Shown in pieces: positions 9,155 through 15,149 of a DNA stretch of 15,149 nt. Source of the stretch: Jimgerdemannia flammicorona. Its lineage: Eukaryota > Mucoromycota > Endogonomycetes > Endogonales > Endogonaceae. A program made the translations under genes and the position numbers. How positions within the stretch are numbered: position 1 is the first letter of the stretch; every line of letters begins with the position of its first letter. A model generated the notes under the pieces. The model searched no databases and was not told the DNA's origin. It saw only the letters and a program-made list of their open reading frames with translations. Location of the stretch: NCBI GenBank assembly GCA_003990745.1, contig RBNI01003814.1:1-15149 (forward strand), in the 5' to 3' direction.

Positions 9155-9376
9155 GTTGGCCCAGTACCAATAGACTTAGACACTATGAATAAAAAGAACA
9201 CCAAGCTCACCTCTGAAGAAAAGGACCACCTGAAGAAATCTGGAGCCCGTTTCTTCTATTATCAAATAGGACACATTGTAATCAAATGTCCTAAGAAGAC
9301 TAGCGAACCCTCAAGACCAGTCACCATGTTGTCCAAGGATACATCTATCAACCCCACCACTAGTCAACTTGAGCTT
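9155..9376 (+). pseudogene. Nucleocapsid zinc knuckle and linker, decayed
   Basis: In the frame from 9155 the text reads P-I-D-L-D-T-M-N-K-K, then a CCHC-knuckle region at 9245-9289. With C-x2-C-x4-H-x4-C spacing, His (9272) and the last Cys (9287) are intact. The first Cys is Arg (9248) and the second is Tyr (9257, codon TAT, one transition from TGT). The knuckle normally binds genomic RNA, and zinc binding would be lost here. An ATG at 9185 opens a 122-codon stretch, but this is the interior of Gag rather than a separate gene. Confidence 0.65.
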
Positions 9377-9784
9377 AAGATTAAGAAGCTTCATCCAAAG
9401 GCCCAGATCCCTCAATATCAAACAGAAGGAGCCATTGGTCTTGACCTACACTCAGTCAAACAAGTCACTATTCCAGCCAAGGGCCATACTTTGGTGCCTA
9501 CTAGAATTACAGTTCAATGTTCTGAAGGACATTATACTAGAATTGTACTATAATCAGAACTCAGTGTCAAACATCATTTAGATGTAGGTACTGGTATCAT
9601 TGATCCAGACTTTTGAGGATAAGTTCAAGTCTTGCTTGTCAACCAGAAGGATCAAGACTACACAGTTAAAGAAGGAGACTGAGTCACATAAATAATCCTA
9701 GAAAAAGCCAGTCAACTCAAGATTACAGAAGTCCAAGAACTCTCTGAAACTAAATGAGATCAAAAGGATTTTGGTAGCACTGAT
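9377..9784 (+). pseudogene. dUTPase domain in the Gag-Pol junction, decayed
   Basis: dUTPase hydrolyses dUTP to dUMP and limits uracil in newly made DNA. All five trimeric-dUTPase motif regions can be placed in order in one frame over about 135 residues, the normal length. Motif 1 is A-I-G-L-D-L-H-S at 9431-9454. Motif 2 is stop-S-E-L-S-V (9551 onward, where R-S-G-L-A is usual). Motif 3 is G-T-G-I-I-D at 9587-9604. Motif 4 is G-D-stop-V-T near 9674. Motif 5 is D-F-G-S-T-D at 9767-9784. Stops at 9551, near 9614-9622, near 9680 and near 9752 fall on usual Arg or Gln positions. It lies between nucleocapsid and protease. dUTPase-bearing Ty3/gypsy elements have been reported from basidiomycete fungi. 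Inactive here; identification confident. Confidence 0.85.
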
Positions 9785-9807
9785 CAAGCAGCAAGTCTTA
9801 GTGAAAA

Positions 9808-10160
9808 TTGAGCTCAAGCTATGCTTATTTCAAAGACCTAGTCAAAGGAAAAGAAGTTCAAGTACTCATAGACAGCAGAGCTACAGAGAACTTCATCAAT
9901 CAGAATCTCATTGAAAGCCTCAAGATCCTCACCAAGCCTACATCCAAGAATAATAGTATAGTTACTGCAGATAGTACTCTGTACCCCATTGAGTCAATTG
10001 CTGCCAAACTGCCCATCAAGATTCAGAAATATTGGGAATGAGTAGACTTTGAGGTTGTACTACTAGGAGATCATGACCTGATCTTAGGAAAATCCTGGCT
10101 TATGAAACACAACCCAGACATTGATTGGTATAAGAATAAAGTCACCTTACTTCAAGATGG
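9808..10160 (+). pseudogene. Aspartic protease domain of Pol, decayed
   Basis: The frame from 9808 reads V-L-I-D-S-R-A-T-E-N-F-I, the retropepsin active-site loop. The catalytic Asp (9871-9873) is intact and the invariant Gly is Arg (AGA at 9877). The preceding base is C, so this fits CpG to CpA on the sense strand. L-G-D-H-D-L-I-L-G near 10065 matches the second conserved segment, and D-I-D-W follows. The protease would mature the polyprotein. One stop (TGA near 10039) lies inside. It shares its frame with RT and RNase H downstream but not with the dUTPase upstream. Confidence 0.75.
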
Positions 10161-10314
10161 AGCCAATATTACAATCAAGACAGACAAGACTATGAGCAAG
10201 ACCCAGATTGCAATACTGTCAGCTATATAGTACAAGAAAGTACTCAAGAAGGTAATGCATGTCTTTATTATAATGATCTGCCCCAAGAAATAAGACAAGA
10301 GACTATCAGTCAAT

Positions 10315-11100
10315 GAAAGCATCAAGCTACTGCTAGAAGAATTCAAAGATGTCTTCCCAGACAAGCTACCTGGTCTATCACCTACACAAGAAGTTGATCA
10401 TAAAATTAAACTGACCCCAGAAGCTATACTACCTAAAAAATACATATACTACATATTGCCACTCAAAATTGAAGCAGTCAAGAAGAAACTAGAAGAACTA
10501 CTTGCATAAGGAGCCATCCAGTCAAGCAAATCTCCTTATGACTCACTAGTCTTATTCATCAAGAAGAAAGATGATACTCTGTGAATATATATAGACTATC
10601 ATGTACTCAACAAACTCACTATCAAGAACTACTATCTGTTACTCTTAATTAATCAAATCTTTGATGCTCTCAAGAATGCCAAGTACTTCACCAAGTTAAA
10701 CCTCATGTCAGGATACCACCAGATCCAAATCAAACCAGAAGACATTCCCAAGACTACATTCATGACTCCCTTTGGACTCTATGAATTTCTGGTCTTAGTA
10801 TTTGGTCTCACCAATGTACCTGCTATATTCCAGACCCTGATGAACAAGATATTCAAGAACCAACTATTTATTTTCCTATTGGTATATCTTGACAACATCT
10901 TGATCTTTAGTGCAACTAAAGAAGAACACCTCAAACACATTTGAATAGTCCTGAAGATCCTGTGAAAACACAAGCTTTATACTAAGCTAAAGAAGTGTGA
11001 ATTCTTTAAAGAACAAGTCAAATACCTTGGTCACATTATCTCTGCACAATGAATTCAAGTAGACCCATACAAGATAGAAGTAATTAAAGAATGGCCTATT
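10315..11100 (+). pseudogene. Reverse transcriptase domain of Pol, decayed
   Basis: Clear Ty3/gypsy RT in the same frame as the protease. F-P-D-K-L-P-G-L near 10355 and I-K-K-K-D-D near 10559 precede the palm. Motif A is L-N-L-M-S-G-Y-H-Q-I, with the catalytic Asp replaced by Asn (AAC at 10699). F-G-L-T-N-V-P-A-I-F-Q lies near 10801. Motif C is Y-L-D-N-I-L-I-F-S, with the second Asp replaced by Asn (10894-10896). K-K-C-E-F-F and Y-L-G-H-I-I-S follow. Stops include TGA near 10942, 10963 and 11050 and TAA near 10507, at expected Arg, Gln or Gly positions. Two of three catalytic aspartates are gone, so it is dead. Confidence 0.9.
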
Positions 11101-11329
11101 CCATCAAACCTCACAGAACTCCAATCCTTCCTTGGTCTAGCTGGCTATTACTGCTACTTTGTCAGAAACTTCTCTGGTATTGCTGAACCACTAATCAACC
11201 TCATGAGGAAGGCCCTGCACTCAGACTACTATGTACTCTATACCTGAGACCTCTTCTGTCAACAAGCCTTTTAAGAACTCAAGAACTGCCTGACCTATGC
11301 TCTAGTCCTGCATAATGTAGATCAAGGCC

Positions 11330-11700
11330 TAAAATTTACAGTCACTACTGATGTGTTGAATTTTGCCATTAAAGTAGTTCTATTATAAGATGATGGTAAA
11401 GAACATCACCCTATTGCCTTTAAGTCTCATAAGCTGACCCCAGCTGAACAAAAGCTAGCTACTCATGAGAAGAAACTATTGGCAATAATATATATACTAG
11501 ACTACTGGTGATACTATCTAGAAGGTGTTGTGTTTGATATCATTACTGATTATCAATCCTTCAAGTATATCAACACCCAATCTACTCTATCATATCTATA
11601 AGTCAAGTGGAGCCTCAAGCTTCAAACCTTCAATTTGGTGATCATCTATAAGCCTGGCAAGATACTTATAGTACCAGATACCTTATCAAGATACCCAGAC
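11330..11700 (+). pseudogene. RNase H domain of Pol, decayed
   Basis: RNase H removes the RNA strand after cDNA synthesis. The readable core is T-T-D (Asp at 11350), P-I-A-F-K-S near 11413, L-T-P-A-E-Q, H-E-K-K-L-L-A-I (11464 onward) and I-T-D-Y-Q-S (Asp at 11548), ending with Y-K-P-G-K and D-T-L-S-R-Y. The conserved Glu of the K-E-L-L-A motif is Lys (AAA at 11473). Stops at about 11386, 11509 and 11599 sit at expected Gln and Arg positions. Same frame as RT. Confidence 0.8.
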
Positions 11701-11789
11701 CTTACCACAATCATACAAGTCACCTTGGTATCAGAATTCTTAGACCAAATCAGGCAAGCTTACAAAGAAGATACAGTTGTCACTAGAGT

Positions 11790-12950
11790 TTTCTTGAGCT
11801 CAAGGATATATATACTATTGAGAAAACCCTGATCTATCATCAAGATTAAGTCTATCTATCTGAAAACATGAACCTATACTATAAGTATTTGTAAGAACAC
11901 TATAACTCCTCTCTTGCCAGTTATCTGAAAATTGAGAAGACTGTCAAGAACATCTAATACCACTACTATTGACCAAGCATAGTTAAAAAAATCAAGAACT
12001 ATATTGCCAACTATAATCTATACTAGTATAATAAGTCTATCAACCAAGTACTAGCCAGTTTGCTACAACCATTATCAATTTCCACCAAGAAATTTGAGTA
12101 AGTTATTATAGACTTTGTAACTTAACTACTATGAACTCAATCTGGTGCTTATGTTATTATTGTATTTGTCAATCATCTGACAAAGACTATGGTTGCCAAA
12201 CCAATCACTACCAATACTACTGCACTCAAGATTGCAAGAATCTTCTTCAAGTCTATCTTCTGTCACTATGGCCTACCATAAGTAATTGTCAGTGATCATG
12301 ACTCCAAGTTCATCAGTCACTTCTGGCAAACTCTCTTTAAGATCCTGGAAACCCAATTAGTTATGTTTACTATCTTTCACTCACAAACTGATGGACAAAC
12401 TAAGTACATGAACAGAACTCTAGAACAAATGCTAAGAAACTATATTTCTTATGAGTAAGATAATTATGACCACTATCTGACTTATGTAGAGTTTGTATAT
12501 AATAACATCATCCAATCATCTACTGGTCTTTCTCCTTTTTGGTTACTCTATAATTAAGATCCCAAGACCCCTGTAAGTCTACTCTCTTTTAAGAAAAGCA
12601 GTCAAATATAAGTTCTTATTACTAAGAGCCTTATAGACAAAATGGATGAAATACTCAAAATTACCACTATGAATCTTCAGAAGGCTCAATAGTATCAAGT
12701 CAAGTATGCTGATAAGAAATACTATAATATTACTTATACTGTTAGAGATTAAGTCCTACTATCTATCAAAAATCTCAAGATATAATCTCAAGTTAACTAC
12801 TCTTCAAACAAGTTTCAACCTAAGTATATTAGACCTTTTGAGATTACTGAACAAGTCTCTGTATCCTCCTACTATCTCAAGCTATCTGAAACCATGAGAG
12901 TACATCCAGCCTTTCATATGTCACATCTCAAGACCTAGAACCAGTCACTG
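11790..12950 (+). pseudogene. Integrase domain of Pol, decayed
   Basis: Integrase inserts the cDNA into the genome. A frame change near 11790 leads into I-E-K-T-L-I-Y-H-Q-D (11817 onward). In the HHCC finger the first His is intact (11898) but the second His and both Cys are Tyr (11922, 12012, 12021), each one transition away. In the catalytic core D-F-V-T (Asp 12111) and V-S-D (Asp 12294) remain. In Q-T-D-G-Q-T-K-Y the third acidic residue is Lys (AAG at 12402), one transition from Glu, giving D-D-K. R-P-F-E-I near 12830 marks the GPY/F region with Gly changed. About a dozen stops are present. Confidence 0.85.
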
Positions 12951-12989
12951 CTCTACCTTGGTTAAATTCCTAAGCCATCTGTCCTCATG

Positions 12990-13157
12990 ATTATTGAAGA
13001 TCATATTGAGTATAAAGCTGATAAAATTCTTAACAAATGAATTTACTACTGCCATCCTGAATACCTAGTTAAGTAGATGAGTTGCTCTGAATATGATGCT
13101 ACCTGGAAACTACTGGTCAACCTCAAGAACTCTCAAGATCTAGTTCAAGACTTTAAG
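12990..13157 (+). pseudogene. C-terminal chromodomain, decayed
   Basis: Chromodomains on chromovirus integrases bind modified histone H3 and steer insertion toward heterochromatin. In the integrase frame, I-E-D-H-I-E-Y is followed by I-L-N-K, then E-Y-L-V-K-stop (TAG at 13074-13076, where the family has Trp, consistent with TGG to TAG). D-A-T-W-K and N-L-K-N-S-Q-D-L-V-Q-D-F follow, the typical C-terminal helix. One aromatic-cage position is therefore lost to the stop. The domain is recognisable by order and spacing. Confidence 0.75.
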
Positions 13158-13470
13158 GTAAAATATATTACTCAATTCCTACAGTGACTTTCTTAGATTA
13201 TTGATGACCTATGGCAATAATCAGTACCTTATGCATTGGAAGTTTACTTTGAGACTCTGGAATCAGTAGAATATTTAATGAATAAGAAGCCCATAAAAAT
13301 AAAGCTACTAGCTGGGTTTGAATCTCTTCTAGTTGGTTAGTCTAATAATAGATTCTCTGCCATATGAGAATAGCCAATCTCTACTAATACATTGATATAA
13401 GTTTGAGAAATTTTGGTTAAGTATATCTAGTCTTATATTATCTAAGAACTTAATAAGGATATTAGTTCTT
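13158..13470 (+). other. Non-coding tail between Pol and the polypurine tract
   Basis: About 310 bases after the chromodomain. The integrase frame stays partly open (for example P-Y-A-L-E-V-Y-F near 13230), but no known domain or clear start is present. It may be a Pol extension or 3' leader of the element. Confidence 0.4.
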
Positions 13471-13483
13471 AAGAAGAGAGAGA
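13471..13483 (+). promoter_or_regulatory. Polypurine tract
   Basis: aagaagagagaga, an uninterrupted 13-purine run, abuts the 3' LTR start at 13484. It is the usual primer for plus-strand DNA synthesis. Confidence 0.8.
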
Positions 13484-13927
13484 TATAACAATTTTACAAT
13501 TATATTTAACCTTAGTATATTTTTGCATCTTTTAGTTAGTCTTTTCTTATCATTTCTTGAACATTCTACTATATTCTGCCACCTTCTATTTGCTTAGAAA
13601 TCTTCTCTTAATATCTAGATATTACTAGAACATTCTTGTCTTTTCTTGGCACTAAGTATCTTGTCTTAGCTAGTTATAGAACCTTTTGGAACATTATAGA
13701 ACAGTATTAGTCAGCTTTGCTAAAAACTTATTTCTTGGCATTTTTCTTTCTTTTCAAAATTCTTCTAGATCTTTCTTTTAGATTATGTATAAATATTCTT
13801 ATTCTCTACCTGAATAAAACTTAGAATATTTTTCTCTCAAAAATTTTTCAAGAACACTTGAACCTTTAAGTATCTCTCTGAGCTACTTTAGGTCAACTAG
13901 GACTTTCAGATTTAGCTGCTTTCTCTT
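13484..13927 (+). repeat. 3' LTR of the chromovirus, truncated
   Basis: Pairs with 7849-8295. It begins tataacaa, the counterpart of the 5' LTR tataataa, both consistent with an ancestral TG start changed to TA. The TATA-like element (13788-13795) and aataaa (13813-13818) are retained. Relative to the 5' LTR there is a 4-base gap near 13668, and the final 21 bases, including the CTATTACA end, are missing. Unrelated DNA begins at 13928. Confidence 0.85.
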
Positions 13928-14215
13928 TGAATTTCTTCTTACTGACTTCTTGAATATGAGTAACTTCTTTATTAAGTATAATAAATATGTTGAATATTTC
14001 TTAGATAGTTTTGTTATTGAGTTTGTCAAATTCTTCTTAGCTAATATAAGTTTTAGTCTACTTAGTAATAATTTTATTAACTTCTTTAGCTTAGTTCTGA
14101 GAAGTAGTCAGAGTAAAAATATTTTTTAATTATTACTAATAGTATTAGTGATATTGACTAAGTTATCTATATTCATAGTAGACTTCTTAAGAGAAGAATT
14201 ACTTATGAGTGAGAG
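13928..14215 (-). pseudogene. Possible degraded minus-strand coding remnant
   Basis: Read on the minus strand from about 14215 down to 13928, one frame is coding-like: M-N-I-D-N-L-V-N-I-T-N-T near 14176, then after a one-base shift in an A/T run near 14110 T-L-T-T-S-Q-N, E-E-F-D-K-L-N-N-K, and N-K-E-V-T-H-I-Q-E-V-S-K-K-K-F. The four stops are TAA or TAG, which could be former Gln codons. A weaker continuation of the same frame may reach about 14540. It abuts the truncated LTR and differs in strand from both elements. The protein family is not recognised. It could be a third, older transposon or chance in AT-rich DNA. Confidence 0.35.
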
Positions 14216-15129
14216 AAATTTTCTACTATTATCAAATTATAATAAAACTATATACTGATAGAATTAATATATTATAAATAATCAAGATAATTATCAGCTC
14301 TAAGTTCTAAATTCTTATAAAGAAGTACTAAGTTCCAATTATCTATTATAGTAGTATAGTCTAAGTATACTTTCAGGTTTTTATACTAGTGAGAGTATTG
14401 TACTTATATCTTAAGTTAATCAGACTCAGAATCATTAATAAGTTAGATCTGAGAGTTCTGATAAGAATATAGCTTTATTCTTATATTTAGAGAAAACAGA
14501 GCTGAGGTTATAATATACTCAGTACAGATATTTATATAGATTTGAGACTATAACTAAATATAATATATTAAATATATTTATATATAGTTATACTATATAG
14601 TATTTATGACTACTTATTGAAAATTTTATTAGAATTTCTATTGAAAATTCCAGTAGCTATTAGTATATAATAAACTATTACAATAATATTATATTTAAGA
14701 CTAACTAGTACTTTATTTCTTTTACTTAACTACTAATAGTAATATCTAGAATAAATAGATAAAGATAAACTTTTATATATTTGTATATTTTTTATCTATT
14801 TTATTTTTATTTTTATTTTTTATAAAATATAGAATTTTGATCATCTTACTACTGAGAATAATCATATTGATGATAAATCTTTATGTAAATTTTCTATTAT
14901 AGTATTATTATATTAAGTTATATAAAGAATGAGTTGTTTTATATAAATAAATATCAAATAAAAAAATATAAAGTTATAACTAAGATTAAAACTTACAGCA
15001 AGTTACTATTAGCTTATCAAAATACTTCTATACTTAAGTCAGAAGAATCTTTATAAACTATTCACAATCAATAAGTCAAAGATCTTAGAATATGATTACC
15101 ACAATATATATTTTTTTAGTAATAAGTAG
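14216..15129. other. AT-rich decayed tail region
   Basis: About 0.9 kb of very AT-rich DNA with short T runs and TATA-like strings and no clear gene. A faint minus-strand frame between 14300 and 14540 shows many stops. I see no tRNA, LTR or domain in it. Confidence 0.4.
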
Positions 15130-15149
15130 TTTTTTTTTTTTTTTTTTTT
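15130..15149. repeat. Poly-T run at window end
   Basis: Twenty uninterrupted T residues at the right edge. It may be the A tail of a LINE inserted on the minus strand, or a homopolymer where the assembly stopped. Confidence 0.55.

Larger units (their letters stand above)
7849..13927 (+). mobile_element. Decayed Ty3/gypsy chromovirus with dUTPase domain
   Basis: An LTR retrotransposon of about 6.1 kb. In order: 5' LTR, primer-binding site, Gag, zinc knuckle, dUTPase, aspartic protease, RT, RNase H, integrase with GPY/F-like region, chromodomain, polypurine tract and 3' LTR. The RT-RNase H-integrase order defines Ty3/gypsy and the chromodomain makes it a chromovirus. The coding region uses three frames: Gag, then zinc knuckle plus dUTPase, then protease to RNase H, then integrase plus chromodomain back in the Gag frame. 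Numerous stops occur at expected Gln, Arg and Trp positions, and catalytic residues are changed in several domains. The sense strand is A/C-rich and G-poor. The 3' LTR is truncated at 13927, so no target-site duplication can be read. Confidence 0.9.

Noticed and set aside
9100..9180. Programmed frameshift between Gag capsid and zinc knuckle
   Set aside because: A frame change is seen, but no slippery heptamer or pseudoknot was evident, and in a copy with many other defects a simple indel is more likely.
9185..9553. A separate small gene from the ATG at 9185
   Set aside because: The frame is the end of Gag (zinc knuckle) running into the dUTPase. The stop at 9551 lies inside dUTPase motif 2, so it is an internal piece of the polyprotein.
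12706..12897. 63-codon + frame within the integrase region
   Set aside because: Out of frame with the integrase, which is recognisable in the other frame across the same bases.
186..13157. A reassigned genetic code in which TAA/TAG mean Gln
   Set aside because: Many stops do sit at expected Gln positions, but TGA also replaces Arg and TAG replaces Trp. Catalytic residues are lost and frames are shifted. Mutational decay explains all of it.

Overview
The window looks like repeat-dense, AT-rich DNA from a filamentous fungus. It holds no intact gene, no RNA gene and no recognisable host gene. The fungal call is an inference from three things. There is a Tad1-type LINE. There is a Ty3/gypsy chromovirus with a dUTPase domain. 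The decay is almost purely by transitions (CAA/CAG to TAA/TAG, CGA to TGA, TGG to TAG) with almost no CpG left, about five by eye in 15 kb. That pattern resembles repeat-induced point mutation (RIP) or methylation-linked deamination. Ascomycete versus basidiomycete cannot be decided here.

Layout. Positions 1-22 are a bare poly-A run. A full-length but dead LINE occupies about 144-6063 on the + strand. It has a long ORF1 (186-2306), an ORF2 with AP-endonuclease, reverse transcriptase and a C-terminal zinc-finger region (about 2290-5889), an AATAAA signal, a 39-base A tail and an imperfect 14-base target-site duplication. From 6078 to 7848 is AT-rich filler with several families of degenerate short repeats whose copies differ almost only by transitions. 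From 7849 to 13927 is a dead chromovirus, also on +: 5' LTR, primer-binding site, Gag, zinc knuckle, dUTPase, protease, RT, RNase H, integrase, chromodomain, polypurine tract and a 3' LTR missing its last ~21 bases. From 13928 to 15129 is more AT-rich DNA, with a possible degraded minus-strand reading frame abutting the broken LTR. The window ends in a 20-base T run.

Both elements can be read through in long conserved frames, but neither could work. Many in-frame stops and a few frameshifts interrupt them. Catalytic or metal-binding residues are replaced in the LINE endonuclease, LINE RT and LINE zinc finger, and in the chromovirus nucleocapsid, RT, RNase H and integrase. The most interesting points are the dUTPase between nucleocapsid and protease, the transition-only decay, and the opposite G/C strand skew of the two neighbouring elements.
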